Origin: Prevotella sp. UBA6447
GTDB lineage: Bacteria > Bacteroidota > Bacteroidia > Bacteroidales > Bacteroidaceae
NCBI GenBank assembly: GCA_002437115.1
Contig: DJOD01000046.1
Span: 1-11,798 of the forward strand
Length of the DNA stretch: 11,798 nt
Direction: 5' to 3'
Part shown: piece after piece, positions 5,728 through 11,798 of the stretch
Numbering within the stretch: position 1 is the stretch's first letter
Layout: each line of letters opens with the position of its first letter
Program-made: the position numbers and the translations under genes
Notes under the pieces: generated by a model
What the model was told of the DNA's origin: nothing
Databases searched by the model: none
Seen by the model: only the letters and a program-made list of their open reading frames with translations

Positions 5728-6573
5728 ATGAAAAGAATAGCCATACAGGGAGTACCGGGGTCGTTCCACGACATTGCCGCCCACCAGTATTTTGAGGGCG
5801 AACAAATCACGCTGATTTGCTGTGACACGTTCGAGGAAGTGTTTGAGAACATCAAGCGCGACCCCACGGTCATCGGTCTGTTGGCCATTGAGAACACCAT
5901 AGCCGGTAGCCTGTTGCACAACTATGAGCTGCTTCGGGCCAGCGGGACGACCATCGTGGGTGAGCACAAGCTCCACATCCGCCACAGCATCTGCTGTCTG
6001 GCCGATGACGGCTGGACATCCCTTCAGGAGGTTCATTCGCATCCCGTGGCACTGATGCAGTGCCGCTCCTTTCTCGCCAACCATCCCGACCTGAAGGCCG
6101 TGGAGGCCGAGGACACCGCTGGAAGTGCGGCCTACATCGAGAAGCACCATTGCCATGGCTGGGCCGCCATCTGCCATGCTGATGCGGCGAGGATGTACGG
6201 ACTGAAGGTGCTGGAAGACCACATTGAGGACAACAAGCACAACTTCACGCGCTTCCTCGTGGTTTGCGACCCGCGCAAGGCCGACTTCCTGCGTCCCCAA
6301 AGCCAGTCTAACAAGGCCAGCATCGTCTTCTCGTTGCCCCATGCGGAAGGTTCGCTGTCGAAGGTGCTCACCATCCTCAGTTTCTACGACATCAACCTTA
6401 CCAAGATACAGAGCCTGCCCGTCATCGGCCACGAGTGGGAATATCTCTTCTATGTCGATGTCACCTTTGGCGATCTCATCCGTTACCGCCAGGCCATTGA
6501 CGCCATCACCCCCCTGACAAAAGACATCAAGATTATCGGAGAATATCAAGAAGCTAAAAACGAACAGATATGA
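5728..6573 (+). CDS. pheA: Prephenate dehydratase with ACT domain
   Basis: This 281-residue enzyme converts prephenate to phenylpyruvate in Phe synthesis. The catalytic domain (about residues 1-180) shows ENTIAGS (55-61), SHP (104-106) and the family signature NFTRF, with TRF at 174-176. A regulatory ACT domain follows (about 198-270) with HAEGSL (205-210). It is monofunctional: no chorismate mutase domain is attached, and that activity is supplied by the DAHP synthase fusion two genes downstream. The ESRP motif that helps bind feedback Phe in well-studied enzymes reads QSLP here (KIQSLP, 226-231), so Phe control of the enzyme may differ. It is the first gene after the attenuator, and its stop overlaps the next start by 4 bp (ATGA), which suggests translational coupling. 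Confidence 0.93.
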   Translation: MKRIAIQGVPGSFHDIAAHQYFEGEQITLICCDTFEEVFENIKRDPTVIGLLAIENTIAGSLLHNYELLRASGTTIVGEHKLHIRHSICCLADDGWTSLQEVHSHPVALMQCRSFLANHPDLKAVEAEDTAGSAAYIEKHHCHGWAAICHADAARMYGLKVLEDHIEDNKHNFTRFLVVCDPRKADFLRPQSQSNKASIVFSLPHAEGSLSKVLTILSFYDINLTKIQSLPVIGHEWEYLFYVDVTFGDLIRYRQAIDAITPLTKDIKIIGEYQEAKNEQI

Positions 6574-7736
6574 TCAAACCAGCAGAGAGAGTAAACTCCG
6601 TACAGGAGTACTACTTCAGCAGGAAGTTGAAAGAGGTGGCCCGGCTTAACGCTGAGGGCCAAGACATCATCTCCTTGGCCATCGGCAGCCCTGACATGCC
6701 GCCCTCGGAACAGACGGTTGACAAGTTGTGCGAGGCGGCCCGGCGCCCCGACGCCCATGGCTACCAACCCACAGCCGGACTGCCCGAGCTGCGCCAGGCC
6801 ATGGCCGGCTTCTACAAGCGCACCTATGGTGTGGACGTTGATTGGGCCAGCGAGCTGCAACCTATCATCGGTTCGAAAGAGGGCATCATGTATGTGACCC
6901 TCGCCTTCTGCAATCCTGGCGACGAGGTGCTGGTGCCCGATCCCGGATACCCCACCTACACGGCCATCAACAAGATATTTGGCACCCGCATCGTGAACTA
7001 CAATCTTAGGGAAGACAACGGGTGGCAACCCGACTTTGAGGAGCTGGAACGCATGGATCTGAGCCGTGTCAAAGTGATGTGGGCCAACTATCCCAACATG
7101 CCCACAGGTGGCAATGCGCGCCGTGAGACCCTCGAACGGCTGGTGGACTTCGCCCGAAGTCACGACATCGTAGTGGTCAACGACAATCCCTATTCGCTCA
7201 TCCTCAATGAGCATCCCATGAGTATCATGCAGGTTCCTGGGGCGAAAGAATGTTGCATAGAGCTCAACTCCATGTCGAAGAGCCACAACATGCCGGGTTG
7301 GCGCGTGGCCATGATGGTCAGCAACAAGCAGTACATACAGTGGATGTTCAAGATACAGAGCAACATTGAGAACGGCACGTTCCGCGGCATACAGCTCGCT
7401 GCGGCTGAGGCCTACAACACCAACACGCCCGAGTGGTACCGCGAGAACAACATCGAGAACTACGGACGGCGCAGGGTGGTGGCCGAACAGATCATGACGA
7501 TACTGGGCTGCACTTATGACCCGTCGCAGGTGGGCATGTTCCTTTGGGGACGCATCCCCGACAAGTATGCCGATGTGGAGCAACTGACGGAACGCGTGCT
7601 GCATGAGGCGAGGGTGTTCATCACGCCCGGTTTCATCTTCGGCAACAACGGACGCCGATACATCCGCATATCGCTCTGTGCCAAGGACGAGAAAATCAAG
7701 GAGGCCCTTCGCCGTGTGCGGACCCTCACGTGGTGA
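6570..7736 (+). CDS. Class I/II PLP-dependent aminotransferase, probably aromatic
   Basis: This is a 388-residue fold-type I aminotransferase. Family residues visible are SMSKSHNMPGWR with the Schiff-base Lys237, NDNPY (204-208) with the pyridine-binding Asp205, and a C-terminal RISLC with the carboxylate-binding Arg near 366. The usual NNPTG loop reads NMPTG (176-180), so a normally conserved Asn that contacts PLP is Met. This may be a subfamily trait. Its position between prephenate dehydratase and DAHP synthase indicates that it converts phenylpyruvate and 4-hydroxyphenylpyruvate to Phe and Tyr. Similar enzymes are often labelled LL-diaminopimelate or aspartate aminotransferase, so substrate is inferred from context. 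The start codon overlaps the pheA stop. Confidence 0.88.
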   Translation: MIKPAERVNSVQEYYFSRKLKEVARLNAEGQDIISLAIGSPDMPPSEQTVDKLCEAARRPDAHGYQPTAGLPELRQAMAGFYKRTYGVDVDWASELQPIIGSKEGIMYVTLAFCNPGDEVLVPDPGYPTYTAINKIFGTRIVNYNLREDNGWQPDFEELERMDLSRVKVMWANYPNMPTGGNARRETLERLVDFARSHDIVVVNDNPYSLILNEHPMSIMQVPGAKECCIELNSMSKSHNMPGWRVAMMVSNKQYIQWMFKIQSNIENGTFRGIQLAAAEAYNTNTPEWYRENNIENYGRRRVVAEQIMTILGCTYDPSQVGMFLWGRIPDKYADVEQLTERVLHEARVFITPGFIFGNNGRRYIRISLCAKDEKIKEALRRVRTLTW

Positions 7737-7790
7737 CATCCCGACCGACAGCCAACAACATAGTAAACCAGCATAAAACAACAAGACATT

Positions 7791-8867
7791 ATGGATAATA
7801 ATTTGGAATTAGAGCTCGAGCCGTTGCAGTTGCCGAGCGACAATGAGCGCCCGTTTGTCATAGCGGGTCCTTGTAGTGCCGAAACCGAGGAGCAAGTGAT
7901 GACCACCGCCCGCCAGCTGGCGGAGAAGGGATGCCACATGTTTCGTGCCGGCGTGTGGAAGCCTCGCACCAAACCCGGAGGATTTGAGGGCAATGGCGAG
8001 AAAGCGTTGCCCTGGATGAAGGCCGTAAAGGAAGAGACGGGCATGCTCACCGCCACCGAGGTTGCCAAGCCCGAGCATGTGGAGCTCTGTCTGAAGTATG
8101 GCATCGACATCCTGTGGGTGGGTGCCCGCACCTCAGCCAACCCCTTTGCCATGCAAGACCTGGCCGACTCATTGCGCGGAGTGGACATACCTGTGTTTGT
8201 GAAAAACCCCGTCAACCCCGACCTGGAACTGTGGATCGGTGCCATGGAGCGCATCAACCAGGCAGGCATCAAGCACATGGCGGCCATCCATCGCGGCTTC
8301 TCCAGCTACGACAAGAAGATCTATCGCAACCTGCCCATGTGGCAGATACCCATGGAGCTGCATCGCCGCATACCCAACCTGCCCATCATCTGCGACCCCA
8401 GCCATATTGGTGGACGGCGTGAGCTGATTGCTCCCCTCTGCCAGCAAGCCATGGACTTGGGCTTCGACGGTCTCTTGGTGGAGAGCCATTGCTGTCCCGA
8501 CGAGGCATGGAGCGACGCCAAGCAGCAGGTCACTCCTGACGTGCTCGACTACATCTTGAGCCTCCTGGTGGTGCGCGACGAGAAGACGACGACCGAGGGC
8601 ATCCAGGCCTTGCGCCGCCAGATCGACGAGCTTGACAACCAGGTGATGGACGTCTTGGCCAAGCGCATGCGCGTGTGCCGGGAGATAGGCCAATACAAGA
8701 AGGAGCACAACATGACCGTCTTCCAGAGCAGCCGTTACAATGAAATCCTGGAGAAGCGCGGAGCGCAGGCCAGTGTCTGTGGGGTCGACCCCACGTGTGC
8801 CGCCCAGATCTTTGAGCTCATCCACCAGGAAAGCGTGCGCCAGCAGATAGAAATCATCAACCAGTAA
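7791..8867 (+). CDS. aroF: Bifunctional DAHP synthase and chorismate mutase
   Basis: This 358-residue fusion enzyme has residues 1-262 as a type I-beta DAHP synthase, condensing phosphoenolpyruvate and erythrose 4-phosphate. It shows GPCS (26-29), KPRTKPGGFEG (57-67) and CDPSHIGG (201-208). Residues 270-358 are an AroQ-type chorismate mutase with LRRQIDELDNQVMDVLAKRM, Lys303/304 and Glu318 in the expected order. It thus catalyses the first step of the shikimate pathway and the branch step from chorismate to prephenate. This domain order is known from Bacteroidetes, including an enzyme studied in Prevotella nigrescens, where the two domains control each other. It supplies prephenate to the PheA and TyrA products of the same operon. 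The symbol is used loosely; aroG or aroA are also applied to such enzymes. It starts 54 bp after the aminotransferase gene, a gap holding nothing recognisable. Confidence 0.92.
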   Translation: MDNNLELELEPLQLPSDNERPFVIAGPCSAETEEQVMTTARQLAEKGCHMFRAGVWKPRTKPGGFEGNGEKALPWMKAVKEETGMLTATEVAKPEHVELCLKYGIDILWVGARTSANPFAMQDLADSLRGVDIPVFVKNPVNPDLELWIGAMERINQAGIKHMAAIHRGFSSYDKKIYRNLPMWQIPMELHRRIPNLPIICDPSHIGGRRELIAPLCQQAMDLGFDGLLVESHCCPDEAWSDAKQQVTPDVLDYILSLLVVRDEKTTTEGIQALRRQIDELDNQVMDVLAKRMRVCREIGQYKKEHNMTVFQSSRYNEILEKRGAQASVCGVDPTCAAQIFELIHQESVRQQIEIINQ

Positions 8868-8879
8868 ACGCCAGAGACA

Positions 8880-9656
8880 ATGAAAATACTGATCATGGGA
8901 GCGGGGAAAATGGGCTCGTTCTTCATCGACCTGCTCAGTTTCGACCATGAGGTGGCCGCCTATGAGCACGATGCCAAGCGATTGCGCTTCACCTACAATT
9001 GCCAGCGTTTCACCTCGCTCGATGAGGTACGTGACTTCGAGCCCGAGCTGGTCATCAATGCCGTGACAGTGAAATACACCATACCGGCCTTTGAGGAAGT
9101 GCTGCCTTACCTGCCTGAGCACTGCATCATATCCGACATCGCGTCGGTGAAGACCGACCTGAAGGCGTTCTACGAGAAGACGGGGCATCCCTATGTCTCC
9201 ACGCACCCCATGTTTGGCCCGACCTTTGCCAACCTCAACCAGTTGTCGGAGGAGAATGCCATCATCATCAAGGAGGGCGACTACATGGGCCGCATTTTCT
9301 TCAAGGACATCTATCAGCGGTTGGGGCTCAACATCTATGAGTACACTTTCGAGGAGCACGACAAGACCGTTGCCTACTCGCTGAGCATTCCCTTCGTCTC
9401 GACCTTCGTGTTCTCGGCCGTCATGAAGCACCAGGATGCCCCGGGAACGACCTTCAAGCGTCACATGAACATAGCGCGAGGCGTGCTCTCGGAGGACGAC
9501 TACCTGTTGCAGGAGGTGCTGTTCAATCCTTACACGCACGACCAGGTTTCGAAGATACGCACGGAACTCAAGGAGTTGCTGGACATCATCGACAACAAAG
9601 ACGCCGAGGGCATGAAAGCCTATCTGACCCGCATCCGAAAGAATGTTTTCGAGTAG
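8880..9656 (+). CDS. tyrA: Prephenate dehydrogenase
   Basis: This 258-residue NAD(P)-dependent enzyme oxidatively decarboxylates prephenate to 4-hydroxyphenylpyruvate for Tyr synthesis. The N-terminal Rossmann fold has GAGKMG (7-12). SDIASVKT (85-92) and STHPMFGP (107-114) are TyrA signatures, with His109 the probable catalytic histidine. The helical dimerisation part follows to residue 258. There is no C-terminal ACT domain and no fused chorismate mutase, so it is a short form compared with enterobacterial TyrA. It lies 12 bp after the DAHP synthase-chorismate mutase stop and is the last gene before the operon terminator. Control by Tyr is likely to act through the attenuator and not through a dedicated domain of this enzyme. 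Confidence 0.92.
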   Translation: MKILIMGAGKMGSFFIDLLSFDHEVAAYEHDAKRLRFTYNCQRFTSLDEVRDFEPELVINAVTVKYTIPAFEEVLPYLPEHCIISDIASVKTDLKAFYEKTGHPYVSTHPMFGPTFANLNQLSEENAIIIKEGDYMGRIFFKDIYQRLGLNIYEYTFEEHDKTVAYSLSIPFVSTFVFSAVMKHQDAPGTTFKRHMNIARGVLSEDDYLLQEVLFNPYTHDQVSKIRTELKELLDIIDNKDAEGMKAYLTRIRKNVFE

Positions 9657-9703
9657 CAGACTGGTGTCCAAGACAAATCGCTACTTCTTATAGAGCAAAT
9701 ATC

Positions 9704-9737
9704 AAGGGTGGAAATTGCGGAAATTTCCACCCTTTTT
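9704..9737 (+). terminator. Intrinsic terminator of the aromatic operon
   Basis: AAGGGTGGAAATT (9704-9716) and AATTTCCACCCTT (9722-9734) form a perfect 13-bp stem with loop GCGGA, continuing into T residues to 9737. It lies 47 bp after the tyrA stop and ends 24 bp before the inferred cotH start, so cotH is probably a separate unit. Confidence 0.9.
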
Positions 9738-9761
9738 CGTATTTATTATAAACCATTGACA

Positions 9762-10934
9762 GTGAAAAGAACCCTTTTGCTCTTCCTGCTGACCGCATTG
9801 GTAACCGTCTTGTGCGCGCAGACTTATGTGCGAAAAACCAATTTGCCTTGCATATATGTCAACACCGAGGGGCACAAGGCTGTTTCGAGCAAAGACACTT
9901 ACATTTATGCCACCATGGTCTATGTCGATGAGAACGACCAGCAGACCACATACGACAGCCTGCAGATACGCGGCCGCGGCAACTCCACATGGAACATGCG
10001 CAAGAAGCCCTATCGCATCAAGTTTCACGACAAGGAGAAATTTCTTGGCAAAGGTTACGCCAAGGCCAAGAGCTGGACGCTCCTGGCCAACGCCGCCGAC
10101 AAGACCATGATGCGCAACGCCATCACGTCGGCCATGGGCGACTTCCTGGGCATGAAGTTCAACCCTGCCGCGAAATTCGTGGACCTGGTGATCAATGACG
10201 TCTATCTGGGCACTTACCAGATCAGCGACCAGGTGGAGGTGCGCCCCCACCGCGTGGACCTCACCGAGCAGGACTATCCGCTCACTGACACGTCGGACAT
10301 CACGGGCGGCTATCTGCTGGAGGTAGACCGGTCGTTTGACGGCAACTATTTCTACAGCTCCACCTATCGGCAGCCGGTGAGGATACATTATCCTGATGAG
10401 GATGAGATTAGCGCTACGCAGCAATCATGGATTCGCAACTACGTGAGCCAGTTTGAGGTGGCCCTGGTTTCGGCCGACTATCAGAATGCACTGAAGGGCT
10501 ACCGACCCTTTGTCGACTCCGTGTCGCTTGCCAACTGGTATGTGGCCACAGAGGTGTCGGCCAATGTGGACGGCTTCTACAGCACATATTTCTATAAGGA
10601 ACAAGGCGACCCGCACTTCTATCGGGGACCGCTTTGGGACTATGATATAGCCTACAACAATGACAACCGGACTGACCGCGGCGGTAGCAACACCACACGT
10701 CAGCTGATGGCCGATGTGGACACCACCGACACTCGCCAGTTGTGGGACATCATGCCGCAGGGCACGGACGGCTACTACAATTTGCGCAACGTGCATACCA
10801 ACCACATAGCCAACCTGTCGGGCGGAAGCTCCGATGCCTTCGCGGGCATCTTGAGCTATACCAACGACTCGCGCAATGGCACCAGCAAGAACCGCCTGTG
10901 GTACTTTGCAAAGGGAGAGAAACTGTCGCCCTGA
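9762..10934 (+). CDS. Exported CotH-kinase family protein, frame-broken at its C-terminus
   Basis: This 390-residue product has a signal peptide (VKRTLLLFLLTALVTVLCAQ) and a CotH-like domain at about residues 25-310. The domain shows IRGRGNSTW with KKPYRIKF (69-88), WTLLANAADKTMMRN (105-119), GGYLLEVDR (172-180) and the acidic motif GPLWDYDIAY (289-298). Residues 327-384 (LWDIMPQGTDGYYNLRNVH to LWYFAKG) look like one ricin-type beta-trefoil unit. The GTG at 9762 is preferred because it opens the signal peptide; an earlier in-frame GTG at 9708 lies inside the operon terminator. The frame ends at TGA 10932-10934, yet the missing tail follows in the +1 frame. CotH proteins are atypical kinases of secreted proteins; the target here is unknown. 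The usual C-terminal CotH helices between residues 310 and 325 appear to be absent. Confidence 0.75.
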   Translation: MKRTLLLFLLTALVTVLCAQTYVRKTNLPCIYVNTEGHKAVSSKDTYIYATMVYVDENDQQTTYDSLQIRGRGNSTWNMRKKPYRIKFHDKEKFLGKGYAKAKSWTLLANAADKTMMRNAITSAMGDFLGMKFNPAAKFVDLVINDVYLGTYQISDQVEVRPHRVDLTEQDYPLTDTSDITGGYLLEVDRSFDGNYFYSSTYRQPVRIHYPDEDEISATQQSWIRNYVSQFEVALVSADYQNALKGYRPFVDSVSLANWYVATEVSANVDGFYSTYFYKEQGDPHFYRGPLWDYDIAYNNDNRTDRGGSNTTRQLMADVDTTDTRQLWDIMPQGTDGYYNLRNVHTNHIANLSGGSSDAFAGILSYTNDSRNGTSKNRLWYFAKGEKLSP

Positions 10935-11187
10935 GGCGACGGGCATCGGCCTTGTGGAGCCCGACGAGTATGCGCTGGCCTACAACTGCGCCCAAGGCTA
11001 CCTGCACTTTGGCAGCGAGACACCAGAGCGCCTGGTGTTCACCGCTGATGTCTACGACACGACAGGCCGCAAGGTTACGTCCTTTCTGGCTTCCGAAAAA
11101 TGCGACGTGAGCCCCCTGCCCGCGGGCGTCTATGTCGTGAGCTGGACGGTGGGTGGGCATCGCCGCAGTGCGAAGTTCAGCAAGTGA
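10935..11187 (+). pseudogene. Detached C-terminal tail of the CotH protein, type IX secretion-like sorting domain
   Basis: In the +1 frame after the cotH stop, the sequence continues smoothly as PEATGIGLVEPDEYALAY and then as a beta-rich domain with VYDTTGRKV, LPAGVYVVSW and a basic KFSK end. This is the pattern of the C-terminal sorting domain of type IX secretion system cargo. Removing one C from the CCC at 10929-10931 joins it in frame to cotH and gives a protein of about 474 residues. The fragment has no start of its own worth calling; the in-frame ATG at 10876 overlaps cotH. The cause could be a sequencing error, a true mutation, or +1 frameshifting at CCC-TGA. Confidence 0.7.
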
Positions 11188-11798
11188 TTCCACGATGTCC
11201 CTCACGCCTGACTCAAAATCGTTGGTCAGTATGCATCTGTAAGTGTATTCCCCCTCCCATATGTCAAGGCTGCCGTCCATCCGCCTCTGCCTCTGTATGA
11301 CAAGACGGTACGGCTTGCCCTTCCATTTCTCAACAAGGATGGAATTCAGTTCGAACCCGATGCCGTTGATTTCCTCCTTCTTCCAGCCTCTCAATGCGGA
11401 CATGGTGTCGTAAAGGGAAGCGCATCTGTTGGCGCGGATATAGAAATGTCCGCAATGCGCCTCCACCGTCTCCACTATTTCCTCCGAGCATGAGCCACAG
11501 TCCATACGGGCGCGTGAAATGCGTATCCCAGAGGACTCCAGTCTCTTGAATATCCTCTCCAGTGTCTCTTTCTGGTTGAAACGCACGTTGGTGTTCCCGT
11601 CCCGGTTCTCAATGCCGACAATCATGTCGTCAATGACTGCGACGCCAGGCCCGTAGCCAAGGAACTTTTTATATGTGGACTTGGCATCGTATTTTTCCGT
11701 CTCAATGAACTGGTGGTCGAAATCAAAGTCGTATTCCCTGTTGGACTTCAGCTGCCCGGTTGCGAGCAACGCGTTGACCAACAATTCGTTCATCGTGT
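11188..11798 (-). CDS. IS1380-type transposase fragment, partial at both ends
   Basis: About 203 codons read leftward from the window edge. They resemble the middle of IS1380-family DDE transposases as found in Bacteroides: YDFDFDHQFIETEK with a likely first catalytic Asp, a GVAVIDDMIVGIENRDGNT segment, RARMDCGSCSEEIVE with a likely second Asp, and YRCILTNDFESGVRDIVE. The family normally continues with a FYNQRG-like motif bearing the last catalytic acid, but homology stops at Glu (11188-11190), next to the cotH stop codon. The frame stays open to 10750, but those residues are antisense to cotH and not transposase-like. At the right edge the frame is open beyond the ATG at 11793, so the N-terminal part lies outside. 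The fragment would be inactive as it stands. Confidence 0.75.
11188..11798 (-). mobile_element. Truncated IS1380-family insertion sequence
   Basis: This is the left remnant of an insertion sequence, recognised only from its transposase. The end near cotH lies inside the transposase reading frame, so no terminal inverted repeat or target duplication is present there. The other end is outside the window. Confidence 0.6.

Noticed and set aside
6546..7784. Minus-strand ORF (412 codons) opposite the aminotransferase gene
   Set aside because: It is the shadow of a well-supported aminotransferase on the plus strand and has no recognisable motif or promoter.
8169..9671. Minus-strand ORF (500 codons) opposite aroF and tyrA
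   Set aside because: It spans two confirmed plus-strand genes and their junction and has no domain pattern. Long antisense frames are common in DNA with this codon use.
10932..10934. Stop codon read-through or selenocysteine at the cotH TGA
   Set aside because: The same frame after TGA gives Arg/Pro/Leu-rich nonsense, while the real tail lies in the +1 frame. Read-through would not restore the protein.
10750..11187. Extension of the minus-strand transposase frame through the cotH 3' region
   Set aside because: Residues encoded here are antisense to the CotH ricin-like and tail segments and match no transposase motif; the frame is open only by chance.

Overview
The window looks like chromosomal DNA from a Bacteroidales bacterium, most likely Prevotella or a close relative. 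The evidence is in the sequence. Promoters fit the Bacteroidetes -33/-7 type (TTTG, about 20 nt, then TAnnTTTGC), and start codons are preceded by A-rich stretches rather than Shine-Dalgarno sites. A DAHP synthase carries a C-terminal chorismate mutase, and there are BspA-type leucine-rich repeats, a CotH protein with a type IX secretion-like tail, and an IS1380-type transposase.

Layout. Positions 1-264 are non-coding and hold a leftward promoter with a dyad between its elements, plus a -7 box for the rightward copper operon. Positions 265-2410 hold a copper chaperone and a CopA-type P1B ATPase that lacks the nucleotide-binding domain. Positions 2468-3262, on the minus strand, encode a small exported protein that resembles an outer-membrane barrel. 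Positions 3566-5356 encode an exported LRR and transglutaminase-like protein, followed by a terminator. Positions 5481-9737 form a complete Phe/Tyr biosynthesis operon: promoter, leader peptide, attenuator, prephenate dehydratase, aminotransferase, DAHP synthase-chorismate mutase, prephenate dehydrogenase and terminator. Positions 9762-11187 hold a CotH-family gene whose C-terminal tail is split off by a +1 frame change. Positions 11188-11798, on the minus strand, hold an IS1380-type transposase fragment that abuts the cotH stop codon and runs off the window.

The main discovery is the leader of the aromatic operon. A 24-codon ORF (5543-5617) has eight Tyr/Phe codons among codons 4-14. Just after them an 11-nt segment can pair with the 5' arm of an intrinsic terminator that precedes pheA. 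This is a complete ribosome-mediated attenuator that would sense charged tRNA-Tyr and tRNA-Phe together and set transcription of an operon making both amino acids.

How the operon works: the bifunctional AroF-type enzyme makes DAHP at pathway entry and converts chorismate to prephenate. PheA and TyrA split prephenate toward phenylpyruvate and 4-hydroxyphenylpyruvate, and the aminotransferase probably makes the final amino acids. Other points to check are the missing ATPase N domain, the CCC-TGA frame break and possible internal deletion in cotH, and the exact contact between cotH and the IS fragment.
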